From assembly GCF_029024305.1 (NCBI RefSeq), contig NZ_CP118974.1, forward strand, positions 2,511,069 to 2,575,068: a DNA stretch of 64,000 nt. Direction: 5' to 3'. Under the pieces are notes generated by a model. The model did not search any database. It saw only the letters and a list, made by a program, of their open reading frames with translations, and was not told the DNA's origin. Positions 54,117 to 63,984 of the stretch are shown in pieces. The translations under genes were made by a program, and so were the position numbers. This DNA comes from Mammaliicoccus vitulinus. GTDB lineage: Bacteria > Bacillota > Bacilli > Staphylococcales > Staphylococcaceae. Every line of letters begins with the position of its first letter. The stretch's first letter is position 1.

Positions 54117-54209
54117 TGGCGGAGGAAGAGGGATTCGAACCCCCGCGAGCCGTTAAGCCCCTGTCGGTTTTCAAGACCGATCCCTTCAGCCGAACTTGGG
54201 TATTCCTCC
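54117..54209 (-). tRNA. tRNA-Ser (anticodon UGA)
   Basis: 93 nt including the encoded CCA. Acceptor GGAGGAA pairs with TTCCTCC, the long variable arm is present, the anticodon loop CTTGAAA gives TGA, and the T-loop is GGTTCGAATCC. Own promoter and terminator. Confidence 0.96.
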
Positions 54210-54225
54210 AAATAAGACAATACTT

Positions 54226-54254
54226 ATCTTATAACATGCCATCACTTATGTCAA
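54226..54254 (-). promoter_or_regulatory. Promoter of tRNA-Ser
   Basis: Minus strand: TTGACA, 17 bases, TAAGAT, about 17 bases before the tRNA 5' end. It sits directly after the gltD stop. Confidence 0.6.
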
Positions 54255-54269
54255 CAATAAACGTCGAAA

Positions 54270-55727
54270 TTAAATTGTAATTTTCTTCTTTAAGGATTCA
54301 TCTACAGCTTTTGCAACTGCACGACCCTCTTTAATAGCCCAAACGACTAAACTTTGCCCTTTTCTTGCATCACCAGCGACAAATATTTTATCTTGATTTG
54401 TTCTAAAATCTTTTTCGTTTGCTACGATTTTATTTCGTTCAGTATTCAAATTGAATGAATGAGGCACTAAATGCTCAGTTCCTTCGAATCCAATTGATAA
54501 TAGAACTAAATCTGCTGGCCAATGACGTTCAGTTCCTTCTACAATAACCATACCATCTTCAGTTTCTTCTAACACTTGTGTGTAAAGACCTCGAATATTA
54601 CCATTTTCATCAACATCATAACGCATCGTTTGAATACCGTAAGCTCTTGGTTCGAATCCGAACTTTTCGCGATACTCTTTATGTGCATAGTCTAATTTGA
54701 AAATTGGCATTGGTAATGGCCAAGAAGTATTTTGTTCTATTTTATCAGTTAATCTTACATATTTATTAAATTGGACAACTGATTTACAGTCATCTCTCAA
54801 TGCTGTTGCTACGCAGTCAGCACCTGTATCACCCGCACCTATTACAATCACATTTTTGCCTTTAGCTGTTATTGTCGGTTCATTAATTTCTCCCATTTGT
54901 AATTGCGTTTGTTCTGTTAAATAATCCATTGCAAAATGAATACCAAAACTCATACGTCCTTCTAATGGTAAATCTCGTCCTTTTTGTGAGCCTGTACAAA
55001 CAATAATGGCATCATATTGTTCATCTAGCTCTTCTTTCGTGATGTCTTTCCCCACATTAACATCTGTTATAAAGACGATACCTGCTTCTTCCATTAATTT
55101 AACACGTCGCTCAATCACTTCTTTGTCTAATTTCATACTTGGTATTCCATACATGAGCAAGCCACCTGGACGATGGTTTCGCTCATATATCGTCACATTG
55201 TAACCTAATAAATTTAATTCTTCGGCTGCTGTTAATCCTGCTGGACCACTACCGATGATGGCTACTTTTTCATCTAATCGGTGTTCTGGAAACTTCGGTT
55301 TAACAAGTCCCATATCATATGCTTCATCTATAATTGTACGTTCAATTCCTTTAATGGCTACTGACTCATTATTAATTGCTAACACACATGACGATTCACA
55401 CGGCGCCGGACAGACGCGACCAGTAAATTCAGGGAAGTTATTTGTTTCAGATAGTCTTTCATATGCCTCTTTGTAATCTTTTCGATACACTAGATCGTTC
55501 CACTCTGGTATATAGTTACCAATCGGACAACCTATTGTATCTCTACCGAATGATGAGCCTGTCTGACAAAATGGTGTTCCACAGTCCATACAACGCGCAC
55601 CTTGTGTTGCAGCATCTTCTGTTGTAAAACGTTGTTGGAATGGTTCATATCCCTTAATTCTATCTTTTAATGGCAACTCATCAAGTTGTTGCTTAGGATA
55701 CTTCATAAATCCTTTAAATTCACCCAT
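54270..55727 (-). CDS. gltD: Glutamate synthase small subunit
   Basis: 485-aa NADPH-side subunit. The N-terminal 4Fe-4S cysteines are in CMDCGTPFCQ and further Cys in GRVCPAPCESSCV. The FAD site is IIGSGPAGLTAAEE and the NADPH site VIGAGDTGADCVATA. It transfers electrons to GltB for the GOGAT reaction. It is 15 bases after gltB in the same operon. Confidence 0.96.
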   Translation of the reverse strand: MGEFKGFMKYPKQQLDELPLKDRIKGYEPFQQRFTTEDAATQGARCMDCGTPFCQTGSSFGRDTIGCPIGNYIPEWNDLVYRKDYKEAYERLSETNNFPEFTGRVCPAPCESSCVLAINNESVAIKGIERTIIDEAYDMGLVKPKFPEHRLDEKVAIIGSGPAGLTAAEELNLLGYNVTIYERNHRPGGLLMYGIPSMKLDKEVIERRVKLMEEAGIVFITDVNVGKDITKEELDEQYDAIIVCTGSQKGRDLPLEGRMSFGIHFAMDYLTEQTQLQMGEINEPTITAKGKNVIVIGAGDTGADCVATALRDDCKSVVQFNKYVRLTDKIEQNTSWPLPMPIFKLDYAHKEYREKFGFEPRAYGIQTMRYDVDENGNIRGLYTQVLEETEDGMVIVEGTERHWPADLVLLSIGFEGTEHLVPHSFNLNTERNKIVANEKDFRTNQDKIFVAGDARKGQSLVVWAIKEGRAVAKAVDESLKKKITI

Positions 55728-55742
55728 AATATGCCCTCCTTC

Positions 55743-58700
55743 TTAATATACAGAAGCCAGTTCTTCTTCATCACCTATAGATTTTCGATCATCAAAGAAT
55801 GCATTTAAAAGCGCATCTTCTTCGTTCTCTAATTTGTGTAGTGAAATCTTCTGCATCATGAGTTTGTAGTCTTTAGGAATAACTTTAACGACTCTTTCTA
55901 CAATTGTGTCAAATGATGCTAAGACTGCTTTTGCTTTTTTACTATTTGTATATTTAACATGTTCTTCTAACATATGTTTCAAATTAGCTATTTCATCTGC
56001 ATCTTTTAATGTTTCAAATTCCAGCGTGTCTAGCTCGTTCTCTTCTTTGAATGTTTCAACATCTGTAGGCATTGCGTAACAGACACCACCACTCATACCT
56101 TGACCGAAGTTACGTCCGACATCTCCTAAGATGACAACACGACCACCAGTCATATATTCTAGTCCATGGTCTCCAACACCTTCTACAACGACATTGACGC
56201 CACTATTTCTAACACAGAAACGTTCTCCTGCTCGTCCATTTATATAAGATGTTCCACTCGTAGCACCATAGAAACAAACATTACCCACAATGATATTGTC
56301 TTCTCTATCTTCATTCGGTGCATTCAAGATTAATTTTCCTCCTGATAAACCTTTACCGAAGTAATCATTAGCATCACCAGTATGATGTAAAGTCATGCCT
56401 TTAGGTATAAATGCACCATAGCTTTGACCAGCATGTTTAAACGTCTTAACATGTATTGTATCTTCTGGTAAACCAGGTTCACCATGCACTTCTGTAATAT
56501 AACTACCTGTAATCACACCGACATCTCGTTCTGTATTACGTACATTGTAGCTGCCTACAAATTTTTCGCCGTGATCAATAGATGCTTTTGCATCTTCATA
56601 TAACGTCGTTAAATCAAATCCTTCATCAAGATGATGATTTTGATTAGTAGAGCGATATCTTTCACCTTTGTTTACGAACAATAATGCTTCTAAGTCCAAT
56701 TCTTTTGCTTTAGGATGAGCATAACAACGGCTAGAAACTTCTAATAAATCTGTTCTACCAATAAGGTCATCCATCTTCTTCAATCCTAACGAAGCAAGAA
56801 TTTCTCTTATTTCCTCGGCAATAAAGTACATGAAGTTCACGATATGATCCGCTTTACCTGTGAACAATTTACGTAATTCTCCATTTTGAGTCGCTATACC
56901 GACAGGACATGTATCTTTATGACAAACTCTCATCATAATACATCCAAGTACCACTAATGGCGCAGAGGCAAATGCAAATTCTTCGGCACCAAGTGCACAT
57001 GCTAATGCTACATCGCGCCCAGTCATTAACTTCCCATCTGTTTCTAACGTCACACGTGAACGAAGTCCATTTAACATAAGCGTTTGATGTGTTTCTGCTA
57101 ATCCAATCTCCCATGGTAAACCAGCATGTTGGATACTCGTCTTAGGAGAAGCACCTGTACCACCATCGTAACCACTGATGACAATTTTATCTGCATATGC
57201 TTTTGCAACACCTGCTGCAATTGTACCGACACCCGATTTAGAAACGAGTTTAACGCTAATGTCTGATTTTCTATTTGCATTTTTCAAGTCATGAATTAAT
57301 TGCGCTAAATCTTCAATAGAATAAATATCGTGATGTGGCGGTGGCGAAATTAAACCAACACCTGGTGTAGATCCACGAACTTCAGCAACCCAAGGGTAGA
57401 CTTTTGTACCAGGTAATTGACCACCTTCTCCAGGTTTAGCACCTTGAGCTACTTTGATTTGAATTTCTTTTGCGTGTTGTAAATAATCACTCGTTACACC
57501 AAAACGACCGGAAGCTACTTGTTTAATGGCACTCATGTAATTTGTGCCGTCTGGTTTCACGATAAAGCGTTCTGGGTTTTCTCCACCCTCACCACTGTTA
57601 CTTCGTCCACCAATTCTATTCATCGCTTCTGCTAACGTTTGATGTGCTTCTTGAGAAATAGAACCAAAGCTCATTGCACCAGTTTTGAATCTTGTAACGA
57701 TTTGATCGGCAGATTCCACTTCATCTAAATCAATTGCACGCTCTGCTTTAAAATTAAGTAAATTTCTTAAATGACTCATGCGTTCGCTATCAGCCGCTTC
57801 AGAATATTCTTTAAACATTTCAAAGTTGTTATCTCTACAAGCATGCTGTAATAAATGAATCGTTTTAGGGTTAAACGCGTGGTATTCTCCTTGTTGTCTC
57901 CATTGGAAAGTACTACCTGTATTTAAATGGTTAATGCGTTCCGATTGTCTCGCTTTATTCTCTTTATCGATTGTTTCAATAGATATACCAGAAAGTTTAG
58001 ACGGTGTACCTGTGAAATATTCATCGATTACGTCTTTACCTATACCAATTGCTTCAAATATTTGAGCACCTTGGTAACTTTGAACTGTTGAAATACCCAT
58101 TTTAGCCATAACTTTTATGACACCTGCTGATAGTGTTTGACTATACGTGTCGATATTTTGCTCGACAGTGCCTTCGAGACGTCCCGAAGTCGTTAAGTCT
58201 TCTATCGTATAATGTGCTAAGTATGGTACAACGGCATTTGCGCCATAACCAATTAATGTAGCTAAGTGGTGCACTTCTCGACATTCGCCAGAGTATGCAA
58301 CAATACTTGTATCAAGACGTTGTCCAGTTCTGATTAAATGTTGATGAATATGACTAACCGCTAATAACATAGGCATTGCAAATGACGCTTCTTCTTCATC
58401 AACAGATTCATCTTCTAAAACGATGATTTCAGCACCATTTTTAACGGCTTTTGAAACTTTGTGACCTAAGTCATCTAACGCATCTTTAAGAGACCCACTA
58501 TATGTTGTCGGAATCATCGTTAAGCCAAATTCACTATCTTGAATCCGTTCAAGTTGTGCCTTTGATAACACTGGATGATTCAACTGTATTCGCTTCGTAT
58601 TATCTTTATTCGGTTCTAATAAGTTACCTTCTTTTCCTAAGTAAACCAATTCACTTGTTACGATTTTCTCTCTATATGAATCAATAGGCGGATTCGTAAC

Positions 58701-60236
58701 TTGTGCAAAATGTTGTTTAAAGTAATTAAACAATGATTCAGGTCTTGTACTTAATACGGCAACAGGTGTATCAAAGCCCATTGCGCCAATAGGATCTTTT
58801 TTCTCGCTTGTGAGTTCAGACATATATTTGTTGATTTCTTCTTTTGTATATCCGAAACGACGTTGCAGTTGGAATAATTTATCCTGTTCTATATGAGATG
58901 GTGAAGCTACAATGTCATTTACATTTAATGCTTTATGACTAACCCACTCATCGTATGGATATTCGCTTGCAATACGTTGTTTTAATTCGTCGTTCTCGAT
59001 TACTTTATTTTCTTTAAAGTCTACTAACAATAGTTTCCCTGGGTTCAATTGACCTTTGTACACAACATGCTCTTCTTCGACGTCAATAACGCCTACTTCA
59101 GATGAAAATATAATTTCATTAGTATCTGTGATTGTATAACGTCCAGGTCTCAATCCATTACGGTCTGTTAAAGCACCTAACTTATCACCATCACAGAAGC
59201 TAATCATAGTTGGTCCATCCCATGGCTCCATTAAGTAACTATAATACTCATAAAACGCTCTAATTTTTGGATCTTGCGTGTCATTATATAACCAAGGTTC
59301 AGGAATCAATAACATCGCCGCTTGCTCAGGAGGAATACTCAAACTCAAAAACTCTAAAGCATTGTCGACAATAGCTGAGTCACTACCTGATTCATCTAAT
59401 ACTGTTCCAATTTTATCTTTCACATCTCCAAAGATCGTCTCGATTAATCGATCTTGACGAGCGCGCATCCAGTTCACATTACCTTTAATCGTGTTAATTT
59501 CACCATTATGCATAAGTAATCTGTTTGGATGTGCTCTTTTCCAACTTGGGAATGTATTCGTACTGAATCTAGAGTGGACTGAACCAAACTTCGAAACATA
59601 TGATTCGTCTAATAAATCGATATATAACCCTTTAATTTGGTCTGAGCGCAACCATCCTTTGTAAACGATTGTTCTTCTAGATAAACTTGCAAAGTATAAA
59701 TCTAAATTTTGTTCATCACCGTATCGTTCAATTTGTTTACGCGCAATAAATAAAGAGCGATCAAAATGTTCACTTGAATGATTTTCAACAAATACTTGTT
59801 GAATATAAGGCATTGTTTCTGCAACATGTTCAGCCAATACCGATATATCTACAGGTACATCTCTATATGAAATAACCTTTAAGCCTTCCGCTTCAAAAAA
59901 TGCATTAAATTTTGTTTCATGCTCACTGCCAGCTATTTTCTCATCAGTGAAGAACATACCTACAGCATAATTTTCTTCTTCAGGTAAATTTAATTTTAAT
60001 TTTTGTTTAAAATAGAGGTGAGGGACTTCAGTCATAATACCAGCACCATCGCCAGTAATACCATCAGCTCCAACTCCACCTCTATGATCTAACCTACAAA
60101 GCATTTCAATTGATTTTAATACAATATCATGTGACCTCTTGTTGTCCATGTTGGCATAAAAGCCAATTCCACAAGCATCATGCTCGTCCATTGAATCATA
60201 CAGGCCAAGTTGTCTTCTATCTTTCTTAAATGACAT
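55743..60236 (-). CDS. gltB: Glutamate synthase large subunit
   Basis: 1497-aa glutamine-2-oxoglutarate amidotransferase. After a 21-residue propeptide, Cys22 (HDACGIGF) is the N-terminal nucleophile of the glutaminase domain. The FMN-binding synthase domain has SGEGGENPERF, and the 3Fe-4S cysteines are in CIMMRVCHKDTCPVG. The C-terminal GxGxG beta-helix follows. Full length. The ribosome site GAGGTG lies 9 bases before the ATG. It is expected to be activated by the divergent GltC. Confidence 0.97.
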   Translation of the reverse strand: MSFKKDRRQLGLYDSMDEHDACGIGFYANMDNKRSHDIVLKSIEMLCRLDHRGGVGADGITGDGAGIMTEVPHLYFKQKLKLNLPEEENYAVGMFFTDEKIAGSEHETKFNAFFEAEGLKVISYRDVPVDISVLAEHVAETMPYIQQVFVENHSSEHFDRSLFIARKQIERYGDEQNLDLYFASLSRRTIVYKGWLRSDQIKGLYIDLLDESYVSKFGSVHSRFSTNTFPSWKRAHPNRLLMHNGEINTIKGNVNWMRARQDRLIETIFGDVKDKIGTVLDESGSDSAIVDNALEFLSLSIPPEQAAMLLIPEPWLYNDTQDPKIRAFYEYYSYLMEPWDGPTMISFCDGDKLGALTDRNGLRPGRYTITDTNEIIFSSEVGVIDVEEEHVVYKGQLNPGKLLLVDFKENKVIENDELKQRIASEYPYDEWVSHKALNVNDIVASPSHIEQDKLFQLQRRFGYTKEEINKYMSELTSEKKDPIGAMGFDTPVAVLSTRPESLFNYFKQHFAQVTNPPIDSYREKIVTSELVYLGKEGNLLEPNKDNTKRIQLNHPVLSKAQLERIQDSEFGLTMIPTTYSGSLKDALDDLGHKVSKAVKNGAEIIVLEDESVDEEEASFAMPMLLAVSHIHQHLIRTGQRLDTSIVAYSGECREVHHLATLIGYGANAVVPYLAHYTIEDLTTSGRLEGTVEQNIDTYSQTLSAGVIKVMAKMGISTVQSYQGAQIFEAIGIGKDVIDEYFTGTPSKLSGISIETIDKENKARQSERINHLNTGSTFQWRQQGEYHAFNPKTIHLLQHACRDNNFEMFKEYSEAADSERMSHLRNLLNFKAERAIDLDEVESADQIVTRFKTGAMSFGSISQEAHQTLAEAMNRIGGRSNSGEGGENPERFIVKPDGTNYMSAIKQVASGRFGVTSDYLQHAKEIQIKVAQGAKPGEGGQLPGTKVYPWVAEVRGSTPGVGLISPPPHHDIYSIEDLAQLIHDLKNANRKSDISVKLVSKSGVGTIAAGVAKAYADKIVISGYDGGTGASPKTSIQHAGLPWEIGLAETHQTLMLNGLRSRVTLETDGKLMTGRDVALACALGAEEFAFASAPLVVLGCIMMRVCHKDTCPVGIATQNGELRKLFTGKADHIVNFMYFIAEEIREILASLGLKKMDDLIGRTDLLEVSSRCYAHPKAKELDLEALLFVNKGERYRSTNQNHHLDEGFDLTTLYEDAKASIDHGEKFVGSYNVRNTERDVGVITGSYITEVHGEPGLPEDTIHVKTFKHAGQSYGAFIPKGMTLHHTGDANDYFGKGLSGGKLILNAPNEDREDNIIVGNVCFYGATSGTSYINGRAGERFCVRNSGVNVVVEGVGDHGLEYMTGGRVVILGDVGRNFGQGMSGGVCYAMPTDVETFKEENELDTLEFETLKDADEIANLKHMLEEHVKYTNSKKAKAVLASFDTIVERVVKVIPKDYKLMMQKISLHKLENEEDALLNAFFDDRKSIGDEEELASVY

Positions 60237-60327
60237 ACGACATCACCTCAACAATAAATTTCAGAATCTTCAATAATTGATAGTATATATCATACTTTAT
60301 AATGACTCATCTTAACAATATATAAAA

Positions 60328-60354
60328 TAGATGAAATATATCTAAAAATTAGAT
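60328..60354. promoter_or_regulatory. GltC-type LysR binding sites between gltB and gltC
   Basis: ATCTA-N5-TAGAT (60340-60354) is a perfect inverted repeat with the geometry of the B. subtilis GltC box ATCTC-N5-GAGAT. A third half-site TAGAT lies at 60328-60332. It sits within the divergent promoter region, close to the gltC -10. Confidence 0.6.
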
Positions 60355-60378
60355 AATATAAAACGTGAGGTGTTATAT

Positions 60379-61266
60379 ATGGAGATTAAACAATTAATTT
60401 ACTTTAGAGAAGTTGCGTTAAGAGAACACATTTCAGAGGCTGCATTAGAATTAGAAATCGCCCAATCTGCGGTGAGTAGACAAATTGCTAATTTAGAAAA
60501 AGAACTTAATACGACTTTATTTTTAAGAGAAGGTAGAAATGTTAAATTAACTGATAGTGGCGAACTGCTTCTGTCACAAGCGAACCGAATTTTAAATTTG
60601 ATTGATGAGACGAAAGAGCTCTTCATACATCAAGATCAAACAGATAAACGCTCCATTAAACTCGCTTATACAGAAAGCTATGTTTCACAAGCTTTACCAG
60701 CGATCATCAAAACATATGAGCGCGACTTCAATATAGAAATAAGACCGATGATGATGACACCTGCAGAAATTGAAGAAGCTTTACTTTCACATCAAATAGA
60801 TGTTGCGTTATGCGAATTAACGCCGAAACTTTCAAACAACAAAAATACTCATAAACATGTTCTATTCGAAGAAACGTACAATTTATATGTACACAACAAT
60901 AATGATTTATCTATGAACCCTAAACCACCGTTATCTCAATTAAGTCATCAATACATTTATCATTTCAACACTTTGCCTGACCAAATTTCACAATTAATAC
61001 GTAAACATGCATCACAGAAAGCATATCCTATTTCGAATTTTGCATTGCTACGTCAAACATTGCTGTCGGAAAAAGGCGTGCTCATTATACCTGACTATTT
61101 GAGTAATGGAATGGAAGACGAACATCTCACTAAAATTCCTTTAACACATACTGAATTAAAAAGGACGATTCATATCGTTTACCAAAACAACAGTCAAAAC
61201 AATCAATTAAAGACTTTTATAGAACATACACGCTCACTATTGCAAAGACAAACAACGTATCATTAA
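60379..61266 (+). CDS. gltC: LysR-family regulator GltC
   Basis: 295-aa transcription factor. The winged HTH is at residues 1-60 ([37 protein letters not shown]), and the effector domain follows. The start ATG at 60379 has GAGGTG six bases upstream. An in-frame GTG three codons earlier lies within this site. Divergent from gltB, as expected for the activator of glutamate synthase. Confidence 0.93.
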   Translation: MEIKQLIYFREVALREHISEAALELEIAQSAVSRQIANLEKELNTTLFLREGRNVKLTDSGELLLSQANRILNLIDETKELFIHQDQTDKRSIKLAYTESYVSQALPAIIKTYERDFNIEIRPMMMTPAEIEEALLSHQIDVALCELTPKLSNNKNTHKHVLFEETYNLYVHNNNDLSMNPKPPLSQLSHQYIYHFNTLPDQISQLIRKHASQKAYPISNFALLRQTLLSEKGVLIIPDYLSNGMEDEHLTKIPLTHTELKRTIHIVYQNNSQNNQLKTFIEHTRSLLQRQTTYH

Positions 61267-61283
61267 GGAGGATTTATTTTAAA

Positions 61284-61895
61284 ATGGATTTTATTAATAG
61301 ACCGACGGAAGAAACTGCTGCAGATTTACTTGGCGTTAAACTTATTCATGAAACTAAAGATATCACTTATACAGGCTATATTGTAGAAACAGAAGCCTAT
61401 ATTGGCAAACATGACCAAGCTGCGCACTCCTTTAATGGAAAGAATACGAAAAGTGTACAATCACTTTATTGCGAAGGCGGTACAATTTATGCACATTCCA
61501 TGCATAAACAGTTGCTCATTAACTTCGTTACGCAAGTTGAAGGAGAGCCTCAAGGTGTCTTGATTAGGGCTGTCGAACCTGAAGATGGTATTGAACAAAT
61601 GGCAATCAATCGCAATGGCCGAACAGGTATAGAATTAACGAATGGGCCTGGCAAGTTCACACAAGCGATGAATATTTCTAAATCACTAGATGGCACTAAG
61701 CTTAATGCTGGATGTCTTAAAATAGATACAATAAATCGAAAGTTCCCTAAAGACATCGACTTATCTGCTAGAATCGGTGTACCTAATAAAGGGGAATGGA
61801 CGGAAAAACCTTTACGATTTACTGTAGCAGGACATCCTTACATTTCAAAAGCCAGAAAGCGTGATTCAATACCTTGCGAAGAAACATGGAAATAA
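61284..61895 (+). CDS. DNA-3-methyladenine glycosylase, AAG/MPG family
   Basis: 203-aa base-excision glycosylase: [15 protein letters not shown], catalytic Glu in [21 protein letters not shown], and the C-terminal [16 protein letters not shown]. It removes alkylated purines. Located 17 bases after gltC, with GGAGG 12 bases from the ATG, so it may be read from the gltC promoter. Confidence 0.92.
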   Translation: MDFINRPTEETAADLLGVKLIHETKDITYTGYIVETEAYIGKHDQAAHSFNGKNTKSVQSLYCEGGTIYAHSMHKQLLINFVTQVEGEPQGVLIRAVEPEDGIEQMAINRNGRTGIELTNGPGKFTQAMNISKSLDGTKLNAGCLKIDTINRKFPKDIDLSARIGVPNKGEWTEKPLRFTVAGHPYISKARKRDSIPCEETWK

Positions 61896-61923
61896 TTGAA
61901 GTAAGAACTTGAAGGACGTATAC

Positions 61924-61929
61924 TATAAT
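61924..61929 (+). promoter_or_regulatory. Possible -10 box for the yibE-yibF pair
   Basis: TATAAT about 37 bases before the ATG at 61966. No convincing -35 at normal spacing. It supports the shorter start for the following gene. Confidence 0.35.
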
Positions 61930-61965
61930 TTATTAAAATCAAACGAAAAACGATGGTGCAATCAC

Positions 61966-63084
61966 ATGAATTCACAACTTAAAACACAATTTAAAAAGCC
62001 ATTTAACATTACCATTTTGACCTTCTTCATTTTAATCATGGGTGCTTATATCTTTACGCAGTATAACGCACAATTTTATAAGACACCGATCGGACAAATT
62101 ACCGATATTACAAATAAGACGTCTGAACAGACCGTTGATCAAAACAAAAATAAAGACACACTTCATAAAGAAAAAATTGAATTAAAAGTGTTGAATGGGA
62201 AGCATAAAGGAGATAACATTCAAATCTCTCATAAGTACACGGATTCTTTAACAGATTCCGAAAAATATCATAAAAATGATCAAGTTCTACTATCTTATAA
62301 AGGCAAAGAAGATACTGCTATTATTAAAGGCTTAAAAAGAGATGGATCCGTTATATTAATGTCTGGGTTATTTTTATTAACACTACTTCTAGTCGGTAGA
62401 AAGTCTGGATTATACTCCATCATTTCACTCATCATCAATGTTGCGGTTCTATTGTTTATGATTGATTATTTTATGAAATACAATAACCAGCACTTCTTCG
62501 TACTTATGACAGCTACTGTTATCTTTTCAACAATTGTTTCATTATTGCTTGTAAGTGGGTTTAAACGGAGAACTTTCGTCGCAATTATTTCAACATTACT
62601 TGGAACATTCTTAAGCATTGGAATATCTCAATTAGTGATGATGTTGACGAACAGTGACGGAATTAAATATGAAACGATGAGCTTTTTAACCATTCAGCCG
62701 ACTCAAATCTTTCTTGCGTCAGTATTGATTGGTTCACTTGGTGCTGTTATGGACGTTGCAATTACTTTAACGAGTTCTTTATACGAAATTAAAGCGCAAC
62801 ATCCTAACATATCACTTAAACAGTTAAGACAGTCGGGTATTAATATCGGCAAAGATATTATGGGTACTATGACGAATATATTATTTTTTGCATATTTGTC
62901 AGGGAGTATTCCTATGGTCATTCTCTATTTCAAAAATAGTAACACCGTAACATATACCCTCTCTATGAACTGGTCGTTAGAAATTACGAGAGCTCTTATG
63001 GGTGGCATCGGTATTGTTATCACGATACCCATTACAATATTTGTTGCGATGATATTTTTGAAGAGAGAGGAGGCTAACCGATGA
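61966..63084 (+). CDS. YibE/YibF family membrane protein, first of two
   Basis: 372-aa protein. One N-terminal membrane helix (residues about 14-31) is followed by a hydrophilic outer domain (35-130), then about six to seven membrane helices. The conserved loop LYEIKAQHPNISLKQL lies between helices, and a glycine-rich helix is near the end. Function unknown in the family. A TTG start 19 codons upstream is open, but it overlaps the -10 box and lacks a ribosome site. It overlaps the next gene by 4 bases. Confidence 0.82.
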   Translation: MNSQLKTQFKKPFNITILTFFILIMGAYIFTQYNAQFYKTPIGQITDITNKTSEQTVDQNKNKDTLHKEKIELKVLNGKHKGDNIQISHKYTDSLTDSEKYHKNDQVLLSYKGKEDTAIIKGLKRDGSVILMSGLFLLTLLLVGRKSGLYSIISLIINVAVLLFMIDYFMKYNNQHFFVLMTATVIFSTIVSLLLVSGFKRRTFVAIISTLLGTFLSIGISQLVMMLTNSDGIKYETMSFLTIQPTQIFLASVLIGSLGAVMDVAITLTSSLYEIKAQHPNISLKQLRQSGINIGKDIMGTMTNILFFAYLSGSIPMVILYFKNSNTVTYTLSMNWSLEITRALMGGIGIVITIPITIFVAMIFLKREEANR

Positions 63085-63851
63085 CAACATTTTTATTAGC
63101 CCTCATCTTATTGGTACTTATGATTTTAGTTGGCGGAAAGAAAGGTGTTAGATCCTATATAACGTTATTTTTAAATTTAATCACTTTATTTATAGCGTTA
63201 TTATTAATTGTATATAAAGCACCTATATTCATCGTGTTAATCATTTTCTGCTTGTTAATCGCATGCATTAATTTGTTTTACATCAATGAATACAATACAA
63301 AGACGATTGCGGCCTTCTTCGCCACTATACTATCTACACTTATATTAATAGGATTAATCTATTTCATTGTCGATATTTCTATGTTGCAAGGATTTACCGA
63401 AGAAGAACAAGATGAAACTTATATATTTTCAATGAACATCGGGATAAACTATGCTCAACTCATGGTATTCACAATTGTATTAGCCGTTATTGCAGCAGTT
63501 ATTGATTTAACTATTTCAATCAGCTCGCCGATGTATGAGTTATATGATGCACATCCAAATATTTCAATGAATCAACTATTCAAATCAGGCTTAACAATTG
63601 GGAGGGACATCCTTTCAACAACAACAAACACGATTTATTTCGCATATATCGGTGGCCAAATCACGTTATTCTTCTGGTTTGGTAAACTGAACTACACATT
63701 TGGTGAAATTATCAATGCTAAAATATTTGCCGCAGAAATCATTACAATATTGCTAGGCGGAATTGCTGTCAGCATTGCAATACCTATAACATCATTTATA
63801 ACAGTGCGATTAATCAGGAAACAACAACACGTTAAAGAAAAAGAATATTAA
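63081..63851 (+). CDS. YibE/YibF family membrane protein, second of two
   Basis: 256-aa integral membrane protein with about seven hydrophobic helices. It carries the same loop as its neighbour (MYELYDAHPNISMNQLFKSG), so the pair are homologous and probably form one complex. Start GAGGAGG nine bases upstream, coupled by ATGA-type overlap. A transport role is suspected for the family but not proven. Confidence 0.85.
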   Translation: MTTFLLALILLVLMILVGGKKGVRSYITLFLNLITLFIALLLIVYKAPIFIVLIIFCLLIACINLFYINEYNTKTIAAFFATILSTLILIGLIYFIVDISMLQGFTEEEQDETYIFSMNIGINYAQLMVFTIVLAVIAAVIDLTISISSPMYELYDAHPNISMNQLFKSGLTIGRDILSTTTNTIYFAYIGGQITLFFWFGKLNYTFGEIINAKIFAAEIITILLGGIAVSIAIPITSFITVRLIRKQQHVKEKEY

Positions 63852-63858
63852 CATTACA

Positions 63859-63883
63859 AAAAAGCTAGGACATAAATGTCCTA
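63859..63883 (-). terminator. Minus-oriented terminator
   Basis: Stem TAGGACA / TGTCCTA (63866-63883) with A6 on the left, a U-tract on the minus strand. It probably serves a gene to the right of the window that converges on yibF. Confidence 0.65.
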
Positions 63884-63894
63884 AACTATAATGT

Positions 63895-63984
63895 TTTTGT
63901 AAAGTGCATGCTTGCCTGGGGGTATGGTTCGAGCCTGTAGTCTCTCTCACATACTATTCCCCCGGGCGTCAGCACTTTACAAAA
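63895..63984. repeat. 90-bp long-stem palindromic intergenic element
   Basis: The outer arms TTTTGTAAAGTGC and GCACTTTACAAAA pair perfectly over 13 bp. A 7/5-base internal loop is followed by a second stem CCTGGGGG / CCCCCGGG and an inner TATG/CATA. No U-tract, so it is not a normal terminator. It resembles the dispersed palindromic units found between staphylococcal genes, but no second copy is in this window. Confidence 0.6.

Noticed and set aside
54117-54209. tRNA-Ser as the attachment site of an integrated island carrying the ykf module
   Set aside because: No integrase gene and no direct repeat of the tRNA 3' end were found between here and the trehalose operon. The tRNA has its own terminator.
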